Of a stretch of DNA of 64,000 nucleotides, positions 10,677-19,188 are shown one piece after another. Below the pieces are notes generated by a model. The model was not told the origin of the DNA, ran no database searches, and worked only from the letters and a program-made list of their open reading frames with translations. A program made the translations under genes and the position numbers. Source of the stretch: Saccharomyces uvarum (Eukaryota > Ascomycota > Saccharomycetes > Saccharomycetales > Saccharomycetaceae); the NCBI GenBank assembly GCA_947243795.1, contig OX365934.1, positions 186,001 to 250,000 on the forward strand, read 5' to 3'. Within the stretch, counting starts at the first letter, position 1. The number at the start of each line of letters is the position of its first letter.

Positions 10677-11454
10677 GAACAATTTTTATTGCAAGTAGTG
10701 AAAGGGTCCTTGCATGGGTTACCAAATGTCCGCGAGGTCCCGGCGGATTGCGCGTCAATACTCGCCTTACGACGTCCTCGTCCAAGAAGTGACTATCTTA
10801 TGCACAGACGTTGCTGGTGTCAGTGTCGGTAAGTCAACGTGATGCGTCTTGCGCGCCTTCGGAGGCGCTCCGTTTAGACAAGGCATTTGTGAACGCGAAT
10901 ACGCCAAGGTTATGCCCCATGCAGCCATAGGATGGCCGTTACATCAAGAATTTTTTTTTTCTATTGTGCGGCTTCCAGGGGGATTTGCACGCCGCAGAAC
11001 ACTACACACAGGTACATAATCAGCCGTTTGACGGCAGTACGAGCCCAACAGAAATGGCCCATAATACAACACTTCCGAAGTGGCCACAGCACCTCGAGGG
11101 TCGTCGATTATACCCTTCGCTCCATCTTTGCACGCCGCCGCCGCCGTCGCCCCTCGTGTATTTGACCCGGCTCTCCTAGAAACGAACATCATGTCTGACG
11201 GATCACTACAGTAAATGCGGGGAGCCTATGCGAAGGCATACGTCTTCCCACCGGCAGGATCCTCATGGAGACCTCACTCCGGTATATCAAGCAAAGTCGT
11301 AAGTGTCAACAGCATGGCCCAGTGCTACACCTCGTCGGGGGCTCCTACGAGCGGCAAGAAGGCCTTGTGTGAAAAGAATAAACGGATCATCGACGAACTA
11401 CAAGGGTCCGTCCAAGATGCGAGAGGTCTGTCCACTGACTTACTGGCCCACTGG

Positions 11455-11462
11455 CCCATTGT
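11455..11462 (+). promoter_or_regulatory. Weak Rox1-like core upstream of SUT1
   Basis: CCCATTGT matches the YYYATTGT core of the hypoxic repressor Rox1. A second ATTGTTTC lies at 11800-11807. SUT1 is linked to hypoxic sterol uptake. The cores are short and could be chance. Confidence 0.25.
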
Positions 11463-11889
11463 CTCTGTTTTCGCCCTTCCAGCCTCGTTCTTTGCGGCCC
11501 CTCCTCCCCCCCTCCCCCCGCTTTCCAGTCCTAAACGTCTTTTGTTTTCCTCTTTCCGGAACGGGCTCTGCTCGGACCACGAGTCCGCGCGGCCGGTTCT
11601 GTGGATCTCGCAGGCACTCGCCAGTTTAGCCACACTTCTCTTCTGTCTGCGTCGAATTCCCTCGAGAAAGAAAGACTGGATCACAAAAGAGGAAAAAAAA
11701 ATGGGCCGATTTCAGGCTAAGTGCTTAGCAGACAGTAAAACTCCTGCTACGACGGTTTTTCAACATTGCCGGTCTCGATTCGCAGTTCTGTGATTTTGCA
11801 TTGTTTCTTTGTGTCCACCTAACTTCTGTTGCTATACACCTAGGATCCCTATTTGCCTTGGTTGGTTGTGGTTTGTGGTGCTTGCACGA

Positions 11890-11897
11890 TATAAAAG
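11890..11897 (+). promoter_or_regulatory. TATA box of SUT1
   Basis: TATAAAAG, a strong consensus TATA, 218 bp before the SUT1 ATG. It places transcription starts at about 11935-12010, so the leader would include the upstream ORF at 12016. Confidence 0.6.
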
Positions 11898-12015
11898 CTT
11901 AGTTACCACTAGTGTTACCATCCTGATCTTGTAGTGTTTTCACCCAGCTGGCTTCGTCGTGTTCTTAGCAAAAAAAAATTTTGCGTTCTTTCTCGTTATA
12001 TTGTCTGGCATCTTT

Positions 12016-12051
12016 ATGGAAGCATCTGTGCATACGCTGCATAGGGTATAA
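12016..12051 (+). other. Possible upstream ORF in the SUT1 leader
   Basis: An 11-codon frame (ATG GAA GCA ... GTA TAA) ending 56 nt before the SUT1 start. It lies downstream of the TATA box, so it is likely transcribed. The ATG has T at -3, a weak context. Confidence 0.4.
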
Positions 12052-12107
12052 TACAAGTGAAAAAATACACAGCTACGTCGGTCGGATCGTCGTGTACTAA
12101 AAGGAAG

Positions 12108-13025
12108 ATGTCCACAAGCATCACGGTGAGGAACAGAGACCGGTCCCTGCCACCTCTATTACTGCCCAGCGTTTCCCTGTTGGAAAAGGACCTATGTCGT
12201 GAAGGTGCCCAGAACGTAGGCATAACAGATCCGGAACTCTCATCGGTCAATTGGACAAGAAAACGGGCTCCCCCGTCTGATGAACTCGTTTCCAGCCTTG
12301 CAAGCAATTCAATGTTCCTGGGAGCCAAGAGGCTAAAATCTGCTACTGCGGACGTGAACAGGTATGCCATGATAACGCCTCCGCCAACAATACCCGTGAG
12401 CGCCGTTGTCTCTTCCTCACAGAATTGCCTTTCCTCTTTCGAATACCAAAACCATGCTCTTGCCTCTATCGGCAATGAAGACAGCAATGCGACCACCACT
12501 ACAATGGCCATGACCTCTCGCTCGACCAGTAACTCGACCATTTCCTCCACAGCATCCACTGGTTCGAATTCAAAAAGGCAAAGAAGCGGTCCAAGTTGCG
12601 ACAAGTGTCGTTTGAAGAAAATAAAATGCAATGCTAAAATCGAAATCTTGCTCCAAGACGACTCCATGATACCATTGATCTCGGACAAGCTGCGTTACGT
12701 TTTAACCCCCAACGATATCCAACTGCATAAAGGCACTCTACTGCAAAATATAACCCTACCGGACGATGTGATCGAGGGGACAAGTTCACGGAAGCTGATC
12801 AAGCATATTGATAAGCTGGTTTTGCTCACGCCTTGTCTGTCATGTACCAAGAAAAGACATGGCCACTCTTCCTCTTCATCTACCTTTTCAAGAAATGTTA
12901 ATTGCACATTTTCGAAAGGCTTCACCAGAGCTGACATAAATGTTGCATCTAAAATCTCTTCAAAATTCAAAGATAAAACCATATACGACATAACTTATGA
13001 TGACTACAAAACCACAAATCGGTAA
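12108..13025 (+). CDS. SUT1: Sut1 Zn2Cys6 transcription factor (sterol uptake)
   Basis: A 305-residue fungal Zn2Cys6 factor. Sut1 acts in the nucleus, induces hypoxic and sterol-uptake genes and counters Cyc8-Tup1 repression. I start at the ATG 12108 ([13 protein letters not shown]); the frame continues upstream only from a GTG. The first half is Ser/Thr-rich and disordered. The cluster begins with C164, C167 and C174 ([11 protein letters not shown]), but the second triplet (C243, C246, C266) comes after a loop of nearly 70 residues, far longer than the usual spacing and a known oddity of Sut1/Sut2. The C-terminus ends [13 protein letters not shown]. The long upstream region suggests complex regulation. 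Slight length differences from S. cerevisiae lie in the loop. Confidence 0.95.
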   Translation: MSTSITVRNRDRSLPPLLLPSVSLLEKDLCREGAQNVGITDPELSSVNWTRKRAPPSDELVSSLASNSMFLGAKRLKSATADVNRYAMITPPPTIPVSAVVSSSQNCLSSFEYQNHALASIGNEDSNATTTTMAMTSRSTSNSTISSTASTGSNSKRQRSGPSCDKCRLKKIKCNAKIEILLQDDSMIPLISDKLRYVLTPNDIQLHKGTLLQNITLPDDVIEGTSSRKLIKHIDKLVLLTPCLSCTKKRHGHSSSSSTFSRNVNCTFSKGFTRADINVASKISSKFKDKTIYDITYDDYKTTNR

Positions 13026-13139
13026 AAGGTCATCTCTAATGAATAGCACAAAACTAGCATTTTGCATTAATATATATACTTATAAACACTCACTGTATAT
13101 TTAAATTTTCCTCCTCCCCTCTTTACGTATAACCCGTAG

Positions 13140-13162
13140 TAATAATAATAATAATAATAATA
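13140..13162. repeat. (AAT)n microsatellite, SUT1/YIP5 spacer
   Basis: About seven AAT units in the convergent 184-bp spacer between SUT1 and YIP5. Likely neutral or part of the 3' UTR. Confidence 0.8.
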
Positions 13163-13209
13163 CACTCTAATGGTACTACTGGTTATACAATGATGTGTTT
13201 GTTTTTTTT

Positions 13210-14148
13210 TCAAAATATTATAAACCTAAATAATAAACAGAATAAAGCGTGCAGAGCAACGACAACAATAACAGATAGAGAAAACTTACCGCTCGCTTGA
13301 GTCTCACTATTCTCACTATTATTATTTGACATTTGCGAATTCAAGAAATACGACGACTGCGCCCAGCCAAGAGCTACAATCGCCCATTGAATGGCTTGCA
13401 CCGTCCTCAAGCGTTTAGACATATCCAAGACATTCAAAATAACACAAACGGGTATCCAAATCAAATTAGAGTACCCGTAAACTGAAATCAATTCAGGGAC
13501 ACTCTTGAAACTTCTGTTGCGTTCCGAATGCTCATCCCTTCGCAAAACCTGCATCGTGATGAATGGCACCCCGAACGTATACCCATAAAACAGCCAGATA
13601 GAATGGAGCAGCTTTTTGAACTGACTGGCTCTATCAACATCTCCACTGGCCCTGGTGCCTTCAATTACTTCGTTTATGATGAAGCTCAGCCCACCGCTCA
13701 TGGTGAAATTAATCATCACCACTGTGGCAGTAATCCAGACAGCACCGTACAAATCGCTGACGTTGTCGTTATCCTCGGAATTGTAATCGTTTCTGAATGT
13801 CAGTACCGCAGATAATCTTTTCTTGAACTGGGTCAAGTCAAGTTGGAAGTACCTCGAATAGTAGTTTATTAATCCTGGCCTCAACCCATCACGCCCACCG
13901 TTCTCGTTCGTGTCCTCCCCTATCACTTGGTCATAGGCTGGTGGGTCCATTTGGCCCTGGAGTGGTGCAGACTCGCCCTTACTGTCTACCGTGCTATAAA
14001 ATCCATTTCCTTCACCAGCCGTCGACTTATTCATGCTTGGTCTGTCTGGCACAGTGGCGTCATCGAATGGGTTAGTCTCACCGGCGAAATCATCCACTCC
14101 TTCGAGATCGTCATCAATATCTAAAAAACTACTGTTATTGGACGGCAT
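13210..14148 (-). CDS. YIP5: Yip5 Rab-interacting Golgi membrane protein
   Basis: A 312-residue Yip1-family protein. The family binds prenylated Rab GTPases (Ypt) and works in ER-Golgi and Golgi vesicle traffic. Residues 1-110 are acidic and cytosolic (LDIDDDLEGVDDF, DPPAYDQVIG). The Yip1 domain follows with DLYGAVWITATVVMINF, the GYTFGVPF helix, ELISVYGYSNLIWIPVCVILN, the AIQWAIVALGWAQSSYFL segment and a C-terminal segment LSVIVVVALHALFCLLF. About five membrane segments fit the family. The ATG start gives MPSNNSSFLDIDDDL, as in S. cerevisiae. It shares a 425-bp divergent promoter with AIM14. Confidence 0.96.
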   Translation of the reverse strand: MPSNNSSFLDIDDDLEGVDDFAGETNPFDDATVPDRPSMNKSTAGEGNGFYSTVDSKGESAPLQGQMDPPAYDQVIGEDTNENGGRDGLRPGLINYYSRYFQLDLTQFKKRLSAVLTFRNDYNSEDNDNVSDLYGAVWITATVVMINFTMSGGLSFIINEVIEGTRASGDVDRASQFKKLLHSIWLFYGYTFGVPFITMQVLRRDEHSERNRSFKSVPELISVYGYSNLIWIPVCVILNVLDMSKRLRTVQAIQWAIVALGWAQSSYFLNSQMSNNNSENSETQASGKFSLSVIVVVALHALFCLLFRFIIF

Positions 14149-14573
14149 TTTTTTCTTTTATCTTTCTTTCGAGCCAATTCTATTTGGGACGATAAAGTCA
14201 TGCAACGACAGTTTAATAGAAACTAATTATATTCCCTTAGCTTCTCTCTGATCGACATTCACTAGGCCCCTTTTGCCGTTAGCTTTGGAAGAGTTGATGC
14301 GATTTGCATTGTTTGGAAAACTGCGCTCACTAAGCGACCGGGTAAATGAGGCCTCATTTGATCGTTACAGTAACACCGATATACTGCTATGCACGAAGAA
14401 GGTGTATATATATATATCATATGTACCCATAGCAAAGGGCCCAATAACTTCAACAGAGGGCAGGACACCTCTTGCGTATATTTTTTTATTTATACTGGTT
14501 AGCGTCTTTTAAGGTTCACTTTTTTCTTCACTTGGCAGAAGAAACGTTTGATCCATTGAATTGAGTTTACACA
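14149..14573. other. YIP5/AIM14 divergent promoter
   Basis: 425 bp. It contains a perfect Reb1 box (14339-14345) near the middle, a CCCCT stress element at about 14265 and a TATATATATAT tract near 14404 on the AIM14 side. No gene. Confidence 0.65.
14339..14345 (+). promoter_or_regulatory. Reb1 site (CGGGTAA)
   Basis: A perfect 7-bp Reb1 core between divergent genes. Reb1 keeps such promoters nucleosome-depleted. Confidence 0.55.
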
Positions 14574-16289
14574 ATGAATACAAGAGAGTCATCTCTCAAT
14601 ACTTTCGTCAAGAGACACTCTGAGACACATTTTGCTAATATCAAGTACGGATACTATGTCTTGGTAATATCGCTGGTTTACCTCGTTGGGTTGGTACTTT
14701 TAAGAGTGGTCGGGACGAGAACGCTTGGCAGGTCAGCATCACAACTCAAAAATAAAGTCATTTATCGGTTCTATACCATAGATCCTGCAATTCATTTGGC
14801 TATATTGTTTCTCGCACTCCTGGCTCCCTTTTACTATCATTACTCCTTGACCACACAAACTGCTGTTTATTTGAAAAGATTGGGAAGGTTGAGTTATGCC
14901 TTAGTTCCGTTGAACTTATTCCTTACACTAAGACCAAATTGGATATTAAGAAAAAATTGCGCCTACACTGATTTAATACCGTTCCATAAGTGGTTCTCAC
15001 GTTTCATTACCGTGATTGGTTTGCTTCATGGCATTTTCTTTATCATCAAATGGGCCATGGATGATACTGTTTCCCTAAAGCAGAAATTAATTTTGAAAAC
15101 TTTCAACCTTGTAGGATTTATAGTATCAGTTTTGATACTTGTTTTGCTAATTTGCTCGATTGGGCCCATCAGAAGATACAATTATCGCCTGTTTTATATT
15201 GTGCATAATTTGGTTAACCTTGCGTTTATCTTGCTCGTTCCCATACATTCTAGGCCAGGTGTTAAATTCCCCTTCCTACTTCTGAATTGTATTTTATTAT
15301 TTTTTCACATCATCAATAGAACAATATTCGCAAAACCACTAACACTTTTAAGTAAGAACTCAAATTACACAAAGACAAATTTAGTCCACGTAAAATTACC
15401 AAGAGCAGTCCTTCCAGATTTCTTTGAGCCCGGGTCTCATATAAGAATTAGTCCCTATAGAAGAATTAATCCGCTCTACTGGTTATTGCCATCTCATCCG
15501 TATACGATTGCGTCTTTAGCAGAGGACAGTTCGATCGACCTCATCATAAAGGAGACTTCAGCAACCGAGGGAGCTAGTCAATTAGAATCTCTTCGCAGCA
15601 ATCCGAAATCGTTTTATTTAGAACAAGAAAATTGCTATACTCTAGTTGGTTGTTATCCTCCCTCTATACCTGAAAAATGCCTTTCTCAAGGCACAAACAT
15701 AGCCATTGTATGCGGTGGGTCTGGTATATCTTTTGGCCTACCAGTATTTAGGTATTTTTTCGACACGGAGAATGTGAAGTACCTGAAAATCATTTGGTTA
15801 ATAAAGAACCGCTCTGAATATGAACTTGTTTTGAACTACTTGAAGGCAAATAATTTAAATTTTGAAAATAAATCGTCCAACAATAAGAAGTTTTTGATAT
15901 TTATTAGTGGAAATTATCTTGGGGAAACGGAACAAAACGAAGCTCCCAATATTGAGGATGAAAATTCAGAATATGAAATGGGATCCTTCACTAATGAAGA
16001 TGAAGACCTTTCAGTTTCCAATTTCAATTTAGAAAATGCATACAGTAACGACAATACTCCAGAGACAAGTCATAGTCCTACGGCTAAGAATGGGAACTTT
16101 ATTGAAGTAAAATCCAAGCATAATTTTACTCTTCTCAAGGAATTAAGAGAATTTCAAAATGAAAGCTTAGGAATGGACAGGGATCAAACATGGTTGTTTT
16201 CATGTGGTCCTCCATCGCTACTACAGTTGACTGAGAAATACTGTCATGATGAGAAAATTAATTATGTCTGTGAGACTTATGGATTGTAA
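14574..16289 (+). CDS. AIM14: Aim14/Yno1 ferric-reductase-like NADPH oxidase
   Basis: A 571-residue membrane oxidoreductase of the ferric reductase/NOX family. In S. cerevisiae this protein (Yno1) is an ER NADPH oxidase that makes superoxide and affects actin. After a short N-terminus come about six to seven membrane segments (starting YYVLVISLVYLVGLVLL). Haem-coordinating His candidates sit in FHKWFSRFITVIGLLHG and YIVHNLVNLAFILLVPIHS. An FAD-binding barrel follows, with HPYTIASLAED as the flavin motif, then the NADPH-binding part with CGGSGISFG and the terminal CGPPSLLQLTEKYC. A poorly conserved acidic insert (about 455-500) splits the NADPH domain. Length matches the ortholog. Confidence 0.95.
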   Translation: MNTRESSLNTFVKRHSETHFANIKYGYYVLVISLVYLVGLVLLRVVGTRTLGRSASQLKNKVIYRFYTIDPAIHLAILFLALLAPFYYHYSLTTQTAVYLKRLGRLSYALVPLNLFLTLRPNWILRKNCAYTDLIPFHKWFSRFITVIGLLHGIFFIIKWAMDDTVSLKQKLILKTFNLVGFIVSVLILVLLICSIGPIRRYNYRLFYIVHNLVNLAFILLVPIHSRPGVKFPFLLLNCILLFFHIINRTIFAKPLTLLSKNSNYTKTNLVHVKLPRAVLPDFFEPGSHIRISPYRRINPLYWLLPSHPYTIASLAEDSSIDLIIKETSATEGASQLESLRSNPKSFYLEQENCYTLVGCYPPSIPEKCLSQGTNIAIVCGGSGISFGLPVFRYFFDTENVKYLKIIWLIKNRSEYELVLNYLKANNLNFENKSSNNKKFLIFISGNYLGETEQNEAPNIEDENSEYEMGSFTNEDEDLSVSNFNLENAYSNDNTPETSHSPTAKNGNFIEVKSKHNFTLLKELREFQNESLGMDRDQTWLFSCGPPSLLQLTEKYCHDEKINYVCETYGL

Positions 16290-16719
16290 AAATAGTAAAC
16301 TTTATGATAAACTTTTGCGTAACCTGCTCAGAGAAAAAATGAACATATTCCTTCAATACTAAATACTATAGTATGGTAAATAGAAACAAAATATCTGTTT
16401 TTTAAGAACGTATATAATATTAGCTGTCTTTCATGTCTACAGTACTGTGTTAAGAATTTGTGAGAGGGTTCATTTGTGGTTGATTATTGGTAGAAATATT
16501 TTGAAAATGAACCCTTATGAGATCGAGTTGTTCGGTAAAATGATTTGGAAGATACGTTCTAAATGGTCATTTTGCTGTATTCTGTCTGATTTTTGAGATA
16601 AGCAAAAAGGGAAAAAAAGAAATTGAAAAAGCCCGATCTATCTCGAGTCTTCCATAATTGAACTAAGAACCAAGTTATTATACTGAATATCTAATTGAAC
16701 AGCAATTAACTCAGTTGGT
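16290..16719. other. AIM14-YGL159W intergenic region
   Basis: 430 bp. Its main feature is an 11-bp perfect inverted repeat (16465-16475 and 16505-16515). An A-rich tract and GAAAAAGCCCGATC follow toward YGL159W. No RNA gene recognised. Confidence 0.6.
16465..16515. repeat. 11-bp inverted repeat upstream of YGL159W
   Basis: AGGGTTCATTT at 16465-16475 and its exact complement AAATGAACCCT at 16505-16515, with a 29-bp spacer. It could be a dimer-bound operator or part of the AIM14 3' end. Confidence 0.7.
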
Positions 16720-17844
16720 ATGAATAATTCCATAGTAACTGATGACGAAGTTCGAGGATTCTTCTTAAATTGTTCCTCAGAGACAGTTATTGAATCAATC
16801 GTTGACTTGCATGAGTCATTGAGACTCTATTCTGAAAACCATGAGATACTACCCAATAGAATATTCAAAAAGCTGGGTGAAAACGGTGAGGATTCGAATA
16901 TATCCCACATATTCATGCCAGTTGTAAGTAAAGATTTTTCTGGAATAAAAATCTTAGTTAATAACAACAATAAAAATTTCCAGGGTGTAATTAACCTTCT
17001 AGAACCCGAAACAGGGAAATTAAATGGCTGCTTTGAAGCCAAACAAATTACTGCGATAAGAACTGCATTGGTGTCATGCATTGGTTTACATAAGCAACTC
17101 TCGGATCCTTACCATGAGTGGTTTAAGTTTGAAGATGGCACTTGCCAATTGACATGTTTCGGTACTGGTTTGCAAGCATTTTGGCACATTTACGTATGTG
17201 TAAAACTATTAGTGTCGGAAGCCTTTAGAAAGTCTTTAAACACTATCAAAGTTAACATACTATATCACAAGAACAAGATGGATTTGGGATGTTTAGAATC
17301 ATTGGGCAAATCATTTGGGAATGATCTGAAAATAGGTTTCAATCAATGTCAATTGGGAATTGACGAAGTTCATACGAGCTCAAAGGTAAATGAAGCTGTT
17401 TCTAGTAGTGATATAATTTTTGGCTGTCTACCAACATCGACACCGAACTTGTTTTTGAATCAATTGACAAATAGCAAGAACTTCAACGGACCAAAACACA
17501 CTTATATCTCGCTAATTGGGAGTTATAAGCCAGTAATGCATGAATGTGATAAAGATTTAGTTGATGTGTTCAAGTCCAATGATGAAAATGTCCGTATTTT
17601 AGTGGATTCAAGGGAGCACACCCTTTTGGAATCTGGAGAATTAATCGATTCCGAAATCAACCCCAATAACGTCATCGAGATAGGTGAGCTAGATTTGATA
17701 AACGATATCGTTTTAGATCTACACGGGAAGAGTAGCAAAAGAACTATTACGCTATGTAAAATTGTTGGGCTAGCAGTTATGGATGTAGCGTTTGCCAAGA
17801 AATTCTTAAGCTTGAAGGCCAGAGATATAGCATGCAAAGAATAA
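16720..17844 (+). CDS. Ornithine cyclodeaminase/mu-crystallin-like protein (YGL159W ortholog)
   Basis: A 374-residue protein, ortholog of S. cerevisiae YGL159W by position and sequence style; its function is not established. The overall plan resembles the ornithine cyclodeaminase/mu-crystallin family: an N-terminal substrate domain with GVINLLEPETGKLNGCFEAKQITAIRTAL, matching the family region where a lysine and an arginine contact substrate, then a Rossmann-like part with LTCFGTGLQAFWH in place of a canonical GxGxxG. Later comes SSDIIFGCLPTSTP and a C-terminal helix ITLCKIVGLAVMDVAFAKKFL. The nucleotide-binding glycines are only partly kept, so catalysis is uncertain. No signal peptide or membrane segment. 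Confidence 0.9.
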   Translation: MNNSIVTDDEVRGFFLNCSSETVIESIVDLHESLRLYSENHEILPNRIFKKLGENGEDSNISHIFMPVVSKDFSGIKILVNNNNKNFQGVINLLEPETGKLNGCFEAKQITAIRTALVSCIGLHKQLSDPYHEWFKFEDGTCQLTCFGTGLQAFWHIYVCVKLLVSEAFRKSLNTIKVNILYHKNKMDLGCLESLGKSFGNDLKIGFNQCQLGIDEVHTSSKVNEAVSSSDIIFGCLPTSTPNLFLNQLTNSKNFNGPKHTYISLIGSYKPVMHECDKDLVDVFKSNDENVRILVDSREHTLLESGELIDSEINPNNVIEIGELDLINDIVLDLHGKSSKRTITLCKIVGLAVMDVAFAKKFLSLKARDIACKE

Positions 17845-18096
17845 ATAGTGTGTCGGCTTTATAAATAAACTTATGTAAATCTTTTCTGAAAACCTTTTTT
17901 TCAGTTACTTAGATAAAAAAAACGTCTCTTATTTACATTAATGGGGCGTCAGAGTAACTCTAAATTTTGTTTTTTTATATTTCTTTACAATGGAAACAAT
18001 AATAAAACAGAACAATTGCTATAATAAGTAATTTCGTATAATCATTTATATATATACGATACACAAGACTGAAGCAAAGAAAGATTAAAAATATAT

Positions 18097-18374
18097 TGTT
18101 ACAAATTTTTGGTTGTTTCATATTGACGCGGATAACCAAATCTGATAATTAGTGAAAATAAAGTTAAAGATCTGTAAATTGATAAATCAACTATGAATTA
18201 ACATACAAGTAGCTGAGTTATACCTAATAACGTATTATCAATGTTCTGGAAAATGATTTTACCATTGGGTGCCCTATAACAAATCTGCGTGTGTTTTATA
18301 TACCTCTCTTATATACTTTAAGAAAGAATTGCTTGTTTCTTAATTATTGCTACTTACTAAACTAATTATCAACA
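18097..18374 (+). mobile_element. Tau-like (Ty4/Tsu4 family) solo LTR remnant, copy A
   Basis: The 3' 161 bp (18214-18374) closely resemble the same part of copy B and end in CTAATTATCAACA, the CAACA end typical of yeast copia-type LTRs. The CGTGTGTTTTATATACCTCT core fits Ty4/tau as I recall it. The 5' limit (TGTTA) is uncertain. It is an old, decayed remnant with no clear target-site duplication. Family assignment is from memory. Confidence 0.5.
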
Positions 18375-18399
18375 TGATATGATCAACAGATGTCAAAGT

Positions 18400-18500
18400 A
18401 TGACGTTTCCTAAAGTTGATAACTTATATTAGGTTAACGGTTACATTCTTATTCCTCCGTTTCCATTTGTGTTTCAGCTAAAGAGTATCGGTATTAGAAA
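18400..18500 (+). mobile_element. Possible sigma-like (Ty3) LTR tail after copy A
   Basis: TTTCCTAAAG..TTATATTAGG, then CGGTATTAG, recall the 3' part of the Ty3 sigma LTR. Very diverged. Limits are approximate. Confidence 0.3.
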
Positions 18501-18643
18501 ACACGTTTCAAAAAAATACGGTTTTCCATTTCGGAATTCATCAATTTCTGTTTATTGTGTTGTATTTTTCTTTTGGATTTGTAAGTATATTGGAGCAAAA
18601 AGAAGCCAAAATTCCCTGAATCAAGTTGGTAAATCTTGGAATA

Positions 18644-18701
18644 AGGTGATCTTGAACATAACATTCTTTATGTCCAAATAGGTGATCTCGAACATTCTTT
18701 A
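18644..18701. repeat. Short imperfect tandem duplication
   Basis: AGGTGATCTTGAACAT...CATTCTTTA at 18644 recurs as AGGTGATCTCGAACATTCTTTA at 18680, an offset of 36 bp. Confidence 0.65.
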
Positions 18702-18716
18702 ATATGATATTAATTA

Positions 18717-18956
18717 TGTTGAACTGAAACAAACATACTTAATGAAGACGAGTATAAAGACCTATTAATTGATCAGATATTAGCATATGAGGAGATGAGT
18801 TATACCTGATAACTTATTATTAATGTTCTGAATTATGTTTGAAACATTGGGTTTCATATAACCAATCAGCGTGTGTTTTATATACCTCTTTTATATAATA
18901 AGAAAGAACTGCTTATTCTTAATTATCCTACTTACTAAACTAACTAATTATCAACA
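18717..18956 (+). mobile_element. Tau-like (Ty4/Tsu4 family) solo LTR remnant, copy B
   Basis: Begins TGTTG and ends CAACA, the terminal inverted dyad of yeast copia-type LTRs. It is 240 bp, shorter than a full tau. Its last 161 bp match copy A at about 80% by eye. Same orientation as copy A and as the tRNA. No matching 5-bp direct repeats flank it. Confidence 0.6.
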
Positions 18957-19040
18957 ATAAACAATTTTAGCGAGAAGTTACTTCCCTGGAATCATAATGA
19001 TTGCTAAAACTGCCCGGTATTAATCACTCGTAATTTACAA
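18957..19040 (+). mobile_element. Sigma-like (Ty3) LTR remnant next to tRNA-Leu
   Basis: GTTACTTCCCT, then CCGGTATTA..CTCGTAAT..TACAA, match the end of the Ty3 sigma LTR as I recall it. It stops about 16 bp before the tRNA 5' end, which is where Ty3 integrates (at the Pol III start site). Old and partial. Confidence 0.5.
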
Positions 19041-19056
19041 TTTTCAACAAATAAGC

Positions 19057-19171
19057 GGTTGTTTGGCCGAGCGGTCTAAGGCGCCTGATTCAAGAAAACA
19101 TCTTGACCGCAGTTAACTGTGGGAATACTCAGGTATCGTAAGATGCAAGAGTTCGAATCTCTTAGCAACCA
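19057..19171 (+). tRNA. tRNA-Leu(CAA) with 33-nt intron
   Basis: Folds as a leucine tRNA. The acceptor GGTTGTT pairs with AGCAACC (one G-U), then comes discriminator A at 19171. The D-arm lies in the A box TGGCCGAGCGG, and the anticodon stem CCTGA/TCAGG is split by an intron at 19095-19127, one base 3' of the CAA anticodon (19091-19093). The intron contains TTGA, which pairs with the anticodon loop, the standard pre-tRNA-Leu(CAA) fold. The long variable arm (type II) and the B box AGTTCGAATCT are present. The mature length is 82 nt before CCA addition. It decodes UUG, the favoured yeast leucine codon. LTR remnants lie on its 5' side, as is usual for yeast tRNA genes. Confidence 0.97.
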
Positions 19172-19175
19172 TTAC

Positions 19176-19188
19176 TTTTTAGTTTTTT
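19176..19188 (+). terminator. Pol III terminator of tRNA-Leu
   Basis: T5 (19176-19180) and T6 (19183-19188) runs directly after the tRNA 3' end. Confidence 0.85.

Larger units (their letters stand above)
10412..12107. other. Long divergent RAD54/SUT1 intergenic region
   Basis: 1.7 kb, the longest gene-free stretch here, and more GC-rich than neighbouring spacers (GCGCGCCTTCGGAGGCGC at about 10850, a CCG-repeat at about 11135). It holds an MCB near RAD54 and, toward SUT1, two ATTGT cores, a TATA box and a short upstream ORF. A 192-codon frame at 11215-11793 has low-complexity Pro/Ser composition and no family resemblance, so I do not call it a gene. Confidence 0.65.
17845..19056. other. AT-rich region with decayed LTR remnants before tRNA-Leu
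   Basis: 1.2 kb without a protein gene. It contains two tau-like LTR remnants (18097-18374 and 18717-18956), each followed by a sigma-like tail, and a short 36-bp-offset duplication near 18644-18701. The 5' 250 bp are plain AT-rich sequence downstream of YGL159W. Confidence 0.7.

Noticed and set aside
11215-11793. 192-codon frame upstream of SUT1
   Set aside because: Pro/Ser-rich low complexity, no family, overlaps an antisense frame of similar quality; kept only as part of the interval finding.
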